From assembly GCA_029783825.1 (NCBI GenBank), contig JAREIK010000728.1, positions 865,651 through 929,650 on the forward strand: 64,000 bases of DNA. Reading direction: 5' to 3'. Origin of the DNA: Sapria himalayana. Taxonomy: Eukaryota; Streptophyta; Magnoliopsida; Malpighiales; Rafflesiaceae. Shown piece after piece: positions 1 through 11,369 of this stretch. The position numbers were made by a program, and so were the translations under genes. How positions within the stretch are numbered: the stretch's first letter is position 1; the number at the start of each line of letters is the position of its first letter. The notes below the pieces were generated by a model. It was not told the origin of the DNA. It worked only from the letters and a program-made list of their open reading frames with translations, and made no database searches.

Positions 1-60
1 ATTATTGATTATACTCATCATCCCTCTGATACCAAATTGTAAAAAAAAATTGGCCACAAA
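1..60 (-). mobile_element. Primer-binding site and LTR edge of a minus-strand LTR retrotransposon
   Basis: The minus strand reads TTTGGTATCAGAGGG near position 27-40. This matches the TGGTATCAGAGC primer-binding site (complement of initiator Met-tRNA) of plant LTR retrotransposons. An LTR would then lie at higher coordinates, but I could not find its other end or any coding sequence. Confidence 0.35.
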
Positions 61-684
61 CTATAATTGAGGAGAAAATATTTCTGAAAATAGATTCTCT
101 TTCTTTAATTCTTGTTGTTTTACAATGAATACAATGATTTATTAGTTTGTCCTAATAAAACCGAAAATTAAAAATCATTATCACTCATTAGAGTAATTAT
201 TGACTCTTGACATTTCATCTTCCCTATTGAAAACAAACATTTAATGTCTGAAAAAAAACTCTCAATTAAAAATTGACATTTAATGTTTATTTAACATTTA
301 CCCCTCGAATAACGATAATCATAAGAACCAAAAAATAAAATTTAAGAATAATTACATAACTTATTTAAAAATTATCATAATAAGTGTTATATTTTAAGAA
401 GCATCTAAGTACAAACATTGATACTACATTCAAAGATACTTATTTTTTGATTTAGTTAGCAAGTGAAAAATGATGAAATAGTTCATCAAATAAGAGTAAA
501 ATAATGAGTTACTTAGAAACTGATTACTATTTCATTTTATCCCAAAATAATATAACATATTTTGATACATTGAATTGGAAAAAATTATATAATATTAAAT
601 TCGATGTTTTCTTTTACTATAAATATAATTTCAAATAGAACAATGTTATGATAGATATTATTGAAGAATGATTCTACTTAAAAG
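61..684. other. AT-rich intron sequence, nothing recognised
   Basis: Only AT-rich sequence with no readable transposon protein is visible; it may be LTR of the element whose primer-binding site is at the left edge. Confidence 0.4.
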
Positions 685-692
685 GTTATTAG

Positions 693-1162
693 CTGTGTTG
701 CACGAATATGCCTAAGTGCTGCCGTGTCCACGTGTCCGACACGTGGATACGGCGACACGCGTCGGACACGTGTCCGATAGGCCAGGGGTGGGTTTTGGAA
801 TTTGCATCGGGAGGGGGAGAGTTCGAAAATCGAAAATAAAAAATCAAAATTCGAAATTCGAAAATCAGGTGGGGGATTGGGTTCGGGAGGGGGGGAGGGG
901 GGGCGGGAGGGGTTTCGGGAGGGGGGTTTTGGAGGGGGGGAAAAGGTTCGGGAGGGGGGGAAGGCTAAATTATTTTAAAATACAGTATTTTTAATTATTT
1001 TAAAATACCTAATATTTATAATTAATAATTTTTTTTTAATTTTATTTTTTTTATCATGACGTATCCTAGCCGTATCCGTATCCTAGTTTTTTTGAATTTG
1101 CCGTGTCCCTGTATCTTGCGGTGTCGTATCCCCGTGTCCGTATCCGTGTCCGTGCAACATAG
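693..1162. mobile_element. Non-autonomous hAT-like element (MITE), intact, with 8-bp target duplication
   Basis: The ends are CTGTGTTGCACG (693-704) and CGTGCAACATAG (1151-1162), an inverted repeat with one mismatch. They are flanked by an exact 8-bp direct repeat GTTATTAG at 685-692 and 1163-1170, the duplication length of hAT elements. Inside are short repeats of CGTGTCC/CGTATCC next to both ends, a G-rich block around 880-960 made of units like TTCGGGAGGGGGGG, and an AT-rich stretch. No protein is encoded; the open frame at 716-994 is low-complexity. A rearranged relative lies at 38083-38815. Confidence 0.85.
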
Positions 1163-1451
1163 GTTATTAGAATTCACCAATAAATATTAAAGATAAAATA
1201 AAATAATTACATATAATCTATGGCATACATGAGAATTAATATACCAAGACTAAAAACTATAATGATCCAAATCATACAAAATAATATTGGGTTGGCATGT
1301 ATTTATTCAAAATTTATTTTTTCATTAGATTTATATTTTCATAATTAGATGGATATGCTATTTTTCAATATTTTTAAGTTTATGTTATATTTTTTATTAA
1401 TTAGTATTCAATTAACTTATTTATAGTATAGTTTATAATAAATTCATAAAT

Positions 1452-1452
1452 A

Positions 1453-1487
<35 letters not shown>
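1452..1487. repeat. Compound (AT)n(AC)n microsatellite
   Basis: About ten AT units are followed by about eight AC units. Similar AT/AC compound arrays recur at 4118, 5530, 10319 and 16431, some of them inside LTR-like sequence. Confidence 0.9.
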
Positions 1488-1499
1488 TACTATTACTAT

Positions 1500-1810
1500 A
1501 ATGAAAGCTGGCAAAGGCAGGGCTGGGCAGGGCCCTGCCCAGCCCTGCCCAGCCCAGGGTCTGCTGCCGGCAGTAGTGTAGTGCAGCTGGACAGCTGGAA
1601 CCAGTACCAACAGTCTGTTGGTGGTATGGCAAGGAACAGTCAATGGATGCAACCTATTGGCTGTCGCAACTAATACAAACGACTAAATTAGCCACAAGAC
1701 TGGCCAGACACTAAATCATGCCAGGCCTGATCATGCCGGGTGTAACCAGCATGAGTCTGAACCGGCATGGCACAGCCAAATCATTAGACCATTTGAAACA
1801 AACAGACACA
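1500..1810. mobile_element. GC-rich island, probably decayed non-autonomous element
   Basis: A sharp rise in GC with a self-complementary core (GGGCAGGGCCCTGCCC near 1530) and repeated CATGCCGG/GGCATGG words. The composition resembles the ends of the window's GC-rich hAT family, but I found no matching TIR or target duplication. The open frames here are by-products of GC content. Confidence 0.4.
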
Positions 1811-3029
1811 ACAGAGACCACTACACTTTGTATTCTAATGTCGTTAATTATTATTTATTTTTCTATTTTATAATCAATATTACCTTATTTCTACTGATAA
1901 ACGTAGGAATCCAATAATAAATGAATTATATATATGTATTGATAAGATTAAGTTATCTATGATCATTTAATAATATAATCAAAAAACTTATTCTAGCAAT
2001 AAATTTAATAATATATTTTATTTTAAACTTATGAAGATAAATAAAGAGAATTAGTTAACCTATAATTGACTAATATTCAAAGATCTCGTTACTAATACTT
2101 AGTTGAATGTCTGTAAACTGATACATTATATTTTTTTATATATTATCAGGTATATCTCCGAAAGTGTCAAGTACCAAAAATATTTTTTTATAAGTATATA
2201 TTCTTTTATAATATATAAATTAAGTTGAATATTCTTTGATGCTTCTAAAATTTTTATTTTAATTATCTTAAAGTTCATTTATATTATATATGTTCATCTA
2301 TTTCTAGATTTTTTTAAGTATGAGGATCAAGAGAAACCTAAGACTAAGAGATAACCTAATATTGACTAGTTCAGTCAAGTTATTTATGTTTAGGCATACC
2401 GTCTAAATCATTTTCATATTTTTCATCATTTTCTATTTTTTTTAATTTAGAAAATTTTAATTATGAAAATTTTATTTAATTTTTGTTATACTAGAAAAAA
2501 AAATTAATTTAAAAAAAAAACATGCATACTTTCAGCCTATGTACCCAACAGTAGGCAATTGTCAATCAGCATGCTCACCCACCAATATTAAGTTATTCAT
2601 AGTCAATACCACAATCTCGATTCTAGCATGATTTTATTATTTATATAATATAAAAATATATAACAAATAATACTTAAAACTCACTATTACAAAACAATTA
2701 TAGTTTTAGTGTGCATCAACTATAAATATTAACATTTTATTTATAGAAAAGTTAAGATTAAATAAATTTTTTTTAATTTTTTGTACAAATATTTAAGATG
2801 AATATCCAATAGTCACTACATTTATGTTCATAGTCAATGGAAGACTTCCAATGACTTATAAATTAAATTAAAAAAATATATGTTTTATTAGACATTCTAA
2901 CAATGACATCGACTTCTCATTTTCACTGTCAAAACTCGAAAGGCAGTCATCATAGCCAATAATGACCACAAACTTGAAAGGCAAAAATTCAAAAGGAAAT
3001 CATTGTAAATACAAGTGGATGTTTTTTAA
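1811..3029. other. AT-rich intron sequence, nothing recognised
   Basis: No open frame, TIR, LTR or protein motif could be read here on either strand. Confidence 0.5.
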
Positions 3030-3190
3030 ACATATCAACACGGTAGGCACCTACCGTGTTTATTCATCTTGACAAGCATGAAATGCAACACACCTTGATA
3101 AGCCTGGCAGGTATGAGGCTGGTCTAGACACGACTCTGGAACATGCGGTGGCATTCCTTGGAACCGTGCTCTTGCTGCCCGGGCCAATTA
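3030..3190. mobile_element. GC-richer patch, possible decayed left end of a hAT copy
   Basis: It contains the palindrome ACGGTAGGCACCTACCGT and CATG/GGCA-rich words. It lies at about the distance from the transposase relic at 3950-5440 where the left terminus of a 4-kb hAT would fall, so it may be that terminus after CpG loss. This is an inference from position and composition only. Confidence 0.3.
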
Positions 3191-3949
3191 ACTCCTCAAT
3201 CATAACCTTTATATCCCCTTCTTAGAAAAACTCACAACTCGTGTATAATGACAACTAGTGAACGATCCTAAATAAAATAAATACACACAAAAATCTTAAA
3301 TGAAAAATAGCAAAATCTCTCTCATTGATGAAAAAGCTAGTATTGGATACAACTTAATAGGATAGATCGCATTTTCAAATGATTAGAGAGCCACTGGTTA
3401 GTATTGCTTCTCCTCAAAATATCCAGAAACACTCCTACATAGCAAAATTCTCCTAGACATCTCAACTAAATATCAATTTGGTTTAGTTGATCATATTCAA
3501 CTCATGAGTATCCGAATAGAATATTCGATAAATCATCTTATGGTCAAAAAATTAATAAAACTGATAAAATTATATTTTAAAATATTATCATTTATATCAT
3601 AATTTTTATTTGAAACTACATTTTTAAGTTTAAGCAATTAAATTTGTAAGTAAAAAATATAATATTTACAAATTAAAATATTAAATTTGATTACATTACA
3701 TTGTAAATTTAAATGAATAGATTTTAAAATTAAATAAAAATAGATATTTATTTCAACTTTTAATCTTATGGAATGATAGATTACAAAAAATTAAAAAATT
3801 TTAAAACCATAGCAATAATTGAACATCATCAATAATACACATGTTGGTCATTTAATATGCATGATCAATTTATGTCTATAATATAGTTCACATTATCACA
3901 TTTAATTCTAAAGCGAGTACTATTAATAGCCTCACTATTCATATTTTCA
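3191..3949. other. AT-rich intron sequence, probably inside a decayed hAT
   Basis: No motif is readable. By position it would lie between the presumed left end and the C-terminal part of the hAT relic at 3950-5440. Confidence 0.3.
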
Positions 3950-4117
3950 AAGAGTCATCATTAATTAGCAACTCTTTCATTAATTTTATTTTAAATACTT
4001 ATTTTTGAATCCTCTCAACCATTTAAATATGAAATTCCTATATAATATTTAGTCATAATCTTGATCTTTTATCTGAAATAATATCCATAACCACAAAAAT
4101 AACATACTTTAATATTA

Positions 4118-4118
4118 T

Positions 4119-4160
<42 letters not shown>
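4118..4160. repeat. Compound (AC)n(AT)n microsatellite
   Basis: About eleven AC units run into about ten AT units, inside the C-terminal part of hAT relic A. Confidence 0.9.
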
Positions 4161-4709
4161 CCAAGAATCAATAGATCAAAAATCATCTTACATATTACGA
4201 AATAATAAGATTCGCATGATTTTTATTAACTCAAAATATATAAATTATTATTATCATCATATGATATGATAAAAAAAAATCATAATCTACATATTGAGAT
4301 AGCTCACCCATATTTGATAAACTAGTTCATCATTTGCTCCTAGTTAAATGAATGGCATTGTCATCGTATCCAAATGCATCGTCCATATTCATACGTAGGG
4401 CTCGGTAACACTATTTAGTATCGTAATATATAAATATGTTATCTAATTTTTCATGAATCTAACCATATAATTTTTCTACTTGATTCGTGTAAGTGGATAT
4501 GTATCGTAATATATTTTTTACTTCTTTCATATTAACCCTAGGATCTATATAGATAATGAAGTAATAAAGAGATAAAATAAAAAATTAATATTTTAAATAA
4601 TTAATTTCGATCTCAACTTTTATGTCACTAAAATGATGATGTCTTATATACTTGTTAAACATATTATTAATTTTATATATGTACCTAAATGTGATACAAG
4701 CGATTGAAC

Positions 4710-5231
4710 TAAAGGTGTCAAATGGGCCGAGCCGGTCTGAATCAGTTTTTTTGGGCCCAACCAAGCTGGCGTGCCATGCCAAACATGGTAGAGGTCGGCC
4801 CCGACATGGGCCCACGTCCCGAAATCTGCCCAAGTTCGGGCATGTTCGGACCGGTCTGGTTTGGGCCGGATCAGTTCGGCCGGGTCAGTTTGGGTTGAGC
4901 CGGTTCGATTCGAGCCTGTTCATTTCGGGCATGTTTAGGTCAAGCCAATTTATCGAGCCGAAACCCTAATTTTTTTAAAAAGTTAGGGTATCGGCAACCA
5001 ATCACCACGCCGCCGTGGCCCTGTTGGGGCTCACCGAGTTTCTCCCGTAAAACGTCATTCATTGTCCCCCTCCCCCCATCGTGATCACGCTCGGTGTGTG
5101 GTCACCCATGCGGTGCCCACATGCCTGACACAGCATGTGAGCCGAAATCCCTATGCCCAGCAAGGGTAAGCCCATCACAACCCCGTGCATGGCATTGTAG
5201 CATGCTGGGGCAAGCCTATTTGACACCTCTA
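4710..5231. mobile_element. GC-rich non-autonomous hAT, 522 bp, inserted in hAT relic A
   Basis: The ends are TAAAGGTGTCAAATGGGC and, on the opposite strand, TAGAGGTGTCAAATAGGC: the TIR of the autonomous copy at 22439-26536. The inside is GC-rich and codes for nothing. The 8-bp flanks (GATTGAAC and CATAAGAC) agree at only half the positions, so the target duplication has decayed or is absent. The flanking DNA on both sides aligns with consecutive parts of the transposase gene, which shows that the element jumped into a relative's gene. Confidence 0.8.
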
Positions 5232-5440
5232 CATAAGACATTTAAAAATTTTAAAAAATATATATGACTACTAGTATGAATCATTAATAATAAATTCATT
5301 ACTTTACCAATTGATATAATCGAATATCACATTTTAATAACCAACATATCACTCCAACATGAGTTAGGTACAAATCCAATAATGTCTAATATTCATTTAG
5401 AAATTCTTCATGGTTTACCATCCTTTAATTACCTACGCTT

Positions 5441-5640
5441 ATCTATGATACCAAGTTATAGTTGAAACCCATTCGGGTTTCGACAACAATATAATTTTTC
5501 ATTAGCCTTAAATAACAAAAAATGAGGATACACACAAACACATAGACATACATACATACACACACACGCGCACACACACACACGCGCACACACACACACA
5601 TATATATGGAGGAACCCATGTTTGATGCACCTTAAAATGT
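5441..5640 (-). mobile_element. LTR edge with primer-binding-site remnant and microsatellite
   Basis: The minus strand has TTGGTATCATAGA near 5440-5455, a worn primer-binding site. The DNA to its right carries a compound AC/GC/AT array at about 5530-5606, then GGAGGAACCCATGTTTGATG. The same order (site, array, AACCACATGTTGGATG) is seen at 16317-16500, so both are probably LTRs of one copia-like family on the minus strand. The other LTR ends were not found. Confidence 0.45.
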
Positions 5641-6394
5641 AAACAAAGAATATAATAAATAAATAAGCATATAAATTTAAATAAACATCAACAATATGAA
5701 TATCACCCACATAAAAAATCAATAAGAAAAAACTATAATCTAAACTCTAAAAAATAAAAAAGTAATTTATATCACATGCATATAAACCAACATAAGTGAA
5801 ATCTCGACAAGCCCCCAGAGACTACTTCTTGCTCTACCATGGCTTTCATAATATGTAAATTGTATATATATGACTTATCACTACTAAAAGACTAAATGGG
5901 TGCTCCATATATATCACCTACTTAAGATCAGAATGAAAAAAGATATTATTAAGCTTCATCATAATAAATATCTAACTTGTCATCATTATATTAGGTAAAC
6001 AAGCACATTTTCATCTTGAATTTATTCTTACTTGAATCATCATTCAGTTGGGATATTATATCACTATCCATATTTGAAAATTAAAAAAAAAATAGTCTAA
6101 CATTATCTTCTGACCTTTAAAAAAATTATAAAAAAATAAATATTAGATAATTGTCTAGCATTATTTGATAATTGAGAAGAAAAATAATTATTTTAGATAA
6201 ATTATTATATATATTTTATAAATATAAAAAAGAGTGCATATTAATTTAAAAAAAAATAAATTTTAAAATTTTCCAACATATTTTTAAAAAAAATAAAAAA
6301 AAAAACAATCAAGAAATTTTTAGAATATTATACTTGTTTTTTTAAGAAAAGGTGTGCCATGCCCTTGGGAGTGCCTCACCCTCAAACATACCTA
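5641..6394. other. AT-rich intron sequence, nothing recognised
   Basis: No coding or repeat structure beyond A/T runs is visible. Confidence 0.5.
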
Positions 6395-6402
6395 ATATTA
6401 GG

Positions 6403-6882
6403 TAAATGTGTCAAATGAGCCAAAAGGCCCAAGCATGGTCCGAGGCCCAACCTGATTTAGCATTGCCTGGCCCAACACGACACGGGCTGGAACTTTGCCT
6501 AGGGGCGGGCCACCTCTTAGCACGGTTCATGCCACACTGGGCCAGGCACGACCAGTGTGCCATGCCCAACAGCATGGCAAACCAGATTGGGTATCAGCCC
6601 GACGGGATCCCCATCGGGCGCAATTAGTCAGGCAGTTTATTTTTTAAAAAAAAAATATATATATCAACCGCCCTATCACTGGGCGTTCAATTTTAAAAAA
6701 AAAAATCAGCCACGTGCTAATTTTTTTACGTTTGGCACGGTGGGTAGGGTAGTGCCCACCGTGCCGTGCTTGGCCGGTGGACCACACACCATGCCATGCC
6801 AGGCACAGCACAAAATTTTAACTACTAATCAATTGAGAAAAAAGGGTCATGCCAGCACAACACGGCCCATTTTACACATCTA
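6403..6882. mobile_element. GC-rich non-autonomous hAT, 480 bp, next to fumarase exon 3
   Basis: The TIRs are TAAATGTGTCAAATGAGCC and, from the other end, TAGATGTGTAAAATGGGCC, variants of the family TIR. The target duplication is ATATTAGG (6395-6402) versus ATATTAAG (6883-6890), 7 of 8 bases. The interior shows CpG loss (many CATGCC words). The right end is 76 bp from the splice donor of exon 3 (6958). The open frames across it are by-products. Confidence 0.85.
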
Positions 6883-6958
6883 ATATTAAGCAGCATACAG
6901 TTCTATTGGCAAAAGAAAATATTATCACATATGAAACTACTAATCAATTGAGTACCAC

Positions 6959-7108
6959 CTCATTGGCATTCATGTTGCTTTGAGTGCCACTTCCAGTCTG
7001 CCATATTACAAGTGGGAAATGCTCATTTAGCTTCCCTTCAGCCACTTCTTGGGCTGCTAGCATTATAGCCTTTCCAATGCAAGGGTCAAGGCCATACTCC
7101 ATGTTAAC
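6959..7108 (-). CDS. FUM1: Fumarase, coding exon 3
   Basis: Exactly 50 codons in phase 0, from [16 protein letters not shown] through [16 protein letters not shown] to [15 protein letters not shown]. The last block holds the family's SGT substrate-binding motif (S98-G-T100 in E. coli FumC numbering) and the QSNMN signature. The acceptor is a good TTGGGTACAG ending at 7109; the donor is GAG|GTGGTA at 6959/6958. The first residue, V, directly continues the K that ends exon 2, as in plant fumarases (KK-C-x-A-K then VNMEYGLD). The next family residues (V-I-A-N-R-A-A-E) are not found between 1 and 6958, so exon 4 lies beyond the left edge and intron 3 is longer than 6.9 kb. No defect is visible. 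Confidence 0.95.
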
Positions 7109-7436
7109 CTGTACCCAAAACAAACACATCAACTGTTGGTAGTGTAAAGCAAAAAGTATTTTAATGCTATATGGAAAATATATCACCCAGGAGTCAATTA
7201 AAAAAATGTCCAAATAATTTACTGAATTGGTTTATTTAGAGAGAGAAATCTGTAAAAAAAAGTTAAGTATAAATCTCTAACACTAACCCATTTTGAAGAG
7301 CACTCATTTATTTGTAAGTTCATGGGTGCTAATAAGTACTATACAAATAAGTATAGCCTATATTCTAATTATAGAAAGACCACACTCTCTATATCTACTT
7401 GAATAACTTTGAGATTGACATCAAGCAGAGATGGCT

Positions 7437-9500
7437 AAGGCAACATATTAATATGTACAAATGGATCCTATAGAAGATGAAATCAATTTGAATCAAGATA
7501 GCCCACATAATGGATTCTCTCATCCATAAAACAAATAAAAATATATAAACCAAAAAAGAAAACAAACAAGAAACAAGTGAGAAATATAACCTATAATACA
7601 TTCATCAAACTAATGTGTAAATATCCGAAATATCAAGCTTAAAGAAAAAAAATATTGAGTTTTCATCAAAATATTCGTGAAAATATCAATTGATTGATTT
7701 ATTGTAATAAGATAGAATACAATAATAATTACATTTTTGGAACTCTCCTAAAAAATAAAATAATTTATCTATGTATTTCACCCGCTAATAAAATACCGGA
7801 TTCAAAGCTATATGTCTCCTTGTTTGATTATCATACTAAAAAATAATTTAAAAAATAAATAAGTACATAATTTTATTAAATATATATATATAATCTAAAA
7901 TATTTAAAAATGATTATCATTATCACATTAAACTCTCCAATTTTGAAACTCAAACTACTATTTATCTATTTTTCAAAAAAAATAAGAATACCTTAAAAAA
8001 TATAAAAAATATGTAATATATCTCCATATAATAAAAGATAAAGCTCACCTCGAGTTTCAAAAATAAGCCAGTTGAAAGTGCTCGTGATAAAAAAAAGAGA
8101 TGTTAATATTTAGATATTTTTTTATATACCTCAACATATGAAAAACTATAATTAAATAAACATATCATAAACAATCTAAGAAATAAGCAATTATACTAAT
8201 TATATTAAATATATTTAATCTGATAAAAATCAAATTATTAATATTTTATATGATTATTTAATATATAATCAAATCAACATGATTACTACCAAGTAACATT
8301 AGACAACAAATTTAACATCTAGCTCAATAGAATTTACAAATAATTTACAGAAATAGTTAATTAGAGACTGATGGAGGGCTAAAGAGATAAAAATCTGACC
8401 AAGTACTAGTATCCACTAGACCTTACATATAATACCAATAAATTAACAATTAATGAACACCATTTACTATAAACAGTACAGCACAAAAAACACAGCGAAC
8501 CTAATACATTTTGATATGCAATACACCAAACCACTATAGAGTACACTGCAACAAATACAATATATAAGTTGAAGAAAATATTAAGTATAAACTCTAATTT
8601 CATAGAACTCAATACGTATTAATATGTATAAATGGATCCTATAGGTGGGAAATCAATTTGAATCAAAGTAATCCACATATCAGATTCTCTATCCATAAAA
8701 TAAATAAATACAAATTATAAAATAAAATAAATAAAAAATAAGTGATAACTATAAATTAGAATACTCTCATCAAATTAGTGTATAAATATCTAAAATATCA
8801 AGTTTAGAAAGAAAAAAAATTAAAATATTATCAAGATATTTAAGAAAATATCAATTGGTTGATTTGTTATATGAACATAATTGATAATAATTATTATATT
8901 TTTAGATTTTCTCCCTAATAAACAAAATATCTCATCCCTATGTATTTTGTCTATTAATAAAATAAAAGATTAAAAGTTAAACGCTTCTCTGATTGCAATA
9001 ATAAAGAAAATTAAAAAAAATACATGATCTCCTTATGAAAATATATAATATAAAATATCTAATAAATAATTATCATTATTATCATAAATTTTTCTTTTAT
9101 ACTGAATCTCAAAATTACTATTTATCTCATAATTTTCTAGGATATAATATTATATCTAAGAAAAATATAAAAAATATATAGTATACCACCTCTCAATGAT
9201 AGATAAATCTTAACTCAAGTTTGAAATTTTAGTTAGTTGAAGAAGCTTGTGATTGAAAAAAATAGATATTAAGGTTTAGATATTTTTCTCATACATCAAC
9301 ATAAGAAGAGCTATAACTAAATAAAAATATCATAAATAATCTAGTAAATAACTAATTATACAAATTATATTAATCATATTTGGCCAGCTAATAATCAAAT
9401 AATAATCTTTTATATAATTATATAATATATAATTAAATAAACATGAGAGCTAATAAGTAACATCAAAAAATAATTATGATCATGATCAATATAAAACATC
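7437..9500. repeat. Two diverged direct copies of a ~0.88-kb LTR-like segment
   Basis: About 7437-8330 and about 8617-9500 align along their length. Examples are AAATGGATCCTATAG at 7457 and 8630, the ATCAATTTGAATCAA that follows each, and matching stretches near 8050 and 9200. About 290 bp of unrelated sequence separates them. They carry no protein and lie just left of a minus-strand copia RT piece, so they may be a tandem LTR pair of that element; no TG/CA borders were fixed. Confidence 0.6.
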
Positions 9501-9720
9501 CACTTAAACACAATTATGAAAATCAACCTTAGTGAGAGTATTAATCATATATCTCCTCTATGACAACACAATATCTCTATTAAAGTAAACCATATATATC
9601 CCAAGATCTTTTGCATTAAATTTTGACAAAAGAGATTCCATGACTTAGATGATTTCTAACTCATATCTCGTATAATAAGAATGTTATTCACATATAGAAT
9701 TAATAAAATAAATATATCAT
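9500..9720 (-). pseudogene. Ty1/copia reverse transcriptase fragment
   Basis: The minus strand reads FILLILYVNNILII near 9660-9720, the copia RT active-site region with YVDD changed to YVNN. It is followed at about 9530-9640 by LLSKFNAKDLG and then IVLS-RRYMI, matching the family order FxMKDLG then LSQxKYI. Frameshifts and stops occur, and both catalytic aspartates are lost. A second minus-strand copy lies at 12820-13020. Confidence 0.65.
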
Positions 9721-10319
9721 ATGAATTCATTTAAAAAAACAAATAATAATTAATCACATATTTGTCTAAACAAAATGAGATGATCATTAAATGAGATGTC
9801 TTCATTTGCTACAATTGATACTCCATGTCTTCATTTATTGCCACATATATTAAATGAGATGTCTCTAAAGCAAGTCAACGTTTGTCTCACACATATTGAA
9901 TTATCAGGTAATATCACTTTGATCTAGTGAATTATATACGATCAAACAGAGTTTAGCTACCAAAGCCAAAAAACTAATAGGTTGTGAGTATATAAATATT
10001 ATAAAGCCGCTTCATCTATCACAATCTCTCATCCATATCCACCTCTTGTGATATACATCCAAGAATTATTTAGCTAGTTGTATGAAACAAATAAAATGAA
10101 TGATAAAATGCTCCTCTTTAAGCTTATCTAATCTTAATCCTATAAAGTGTGAACAGCATCATATGTCATGTAAGATTCAAAAATTGAAGACTCCTTAGTG
10201 ATAAATTGTCACATAACAATCAATAATCAGAAGTCAATCTATAATTAAACCGCTTTCATCTCATCACTATAAGAATCCTTCATTAGGTAATCTATCTTCC
10301 TCTGACTAAAAAACTAATT

Positions 10320-10357
<38 letters not shown>

Positions 10358-11369
10358 TTCACACACAATATTTATAGAGATAGCCCACATAATTGGTGCA
10401 CTTGTCTTTGGATGAAAGTCCCTCGTCACATTCATAAATAAAATACTAGAGAGAAATCATTTTGCTTATCTCCTATAATTTTTGGATGGACTTGTTATGC
10501 TCTCGATCATTCTCAAGTATAGGATAAGTTAGCATTTATGAGCCTTCTTTCTTTAATAATCCAATACAAGTATTTTTCATTAAAAATTAGTATAATCTTA
10601 GTAAGTGTAGATATTACTTTTTGACCATGACTTATTTTTTTTGAGTCTAAAGAGTGTGTAGTACTCAACATGGTATTATTCACTTGGAGTCGTCATATCT
10701 ACCAACAAATATAAATCATGTTAATTCTAAAGAGAGTGCAATTTTTTAATTAGAGAGATCTTCTACAAGCTCATATAACATAAAAGTTCATAAGTCTTCA
10801 CTAATATATACTCAGATTGAATTGGCAATTAGAGAGACTCGATCACTCTATACCAGAAGAAAAACACATATTCACCTTGCCCATACCCAAAATGAGTCTA
10901 TCAAGAAATTAAATGATCCTACAATCAACTCGTTTGATCTTGACTTTCATATTACTCTCCAAAATGGACAAAAGAGATATACTCATCACTGAATTTCATA
11001 AATTTGTTGTATTCTCACATTATCAATTCTTTTGTTTCTTTTATTATTTCTTTTAACAGTATTAGCATACACAAATCTTCTTCTATAATATCATCTTATC
11101 AGGATGATGTAAAGTGATAATAAAATAGATGTCTTTCACTCTAATTGGACAAAAATTAGTATCATAACTTTCATGAATATATGTTGTAAGTTTAAGGTGA
11201 GTAATCACTCTGAAAATAAGTAGAGATTGAAAGATAGACCACCTTGATATAAGACTTAAAGTATTAAAATTTACTCAGACGTTGATTGTGGACTACAAGG
11301 ATACTCTCTCTAGTAGCCAAAATAATCTAAGAATAGATTCTCATCTTTGATAGTATTTCAAAATTGAAT
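9721..11369. other. Decayed sequence, perhaps more copia; not resolved
   Basis: An AT/AC microsatellite sits at 10319-10358. The rest gave no convincing protein motif. It may belong to the minus-strand copia to its left or the plus-strand copia to its right. Confidence 0.35.
10319..10358. repeat. Compound (AT)n(AC)n microsatellite
   Basis: About ten AT units run into about nine AC units, with a short CACACAC echo just after it. Confidence 0.9.

Larger units (their letters stand above)
3950..5440 (-). pseudogene. hAT transposase relic A, interrupted
   Basis: Decayed copy of the transposase encoded at 23170-25752. Around 4040-4110 the minus strand reads VVMDIISDKRSRL, matching VAVNVISDRRSRL in the C-terminal dimerisation domain of the better copy. 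At 4585-4710 it reads FRYIYKINNMFNKY and INYLKY, matching ALRCICNINSMFRKY and TKYLKYW. The match resumes beyond the insertion at 5232-5440 and includes the segment before the RWNSTY motif, where the Trp codon (CCA on the plus strand, near 5369) is kept. Many stops and frameshifts are present, and the N-terminal BED part is missing beyond 5440, where LTR-like sequence begins. An AC/AT microsatellite sits at 4118-4160. Confidence 0.7.
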
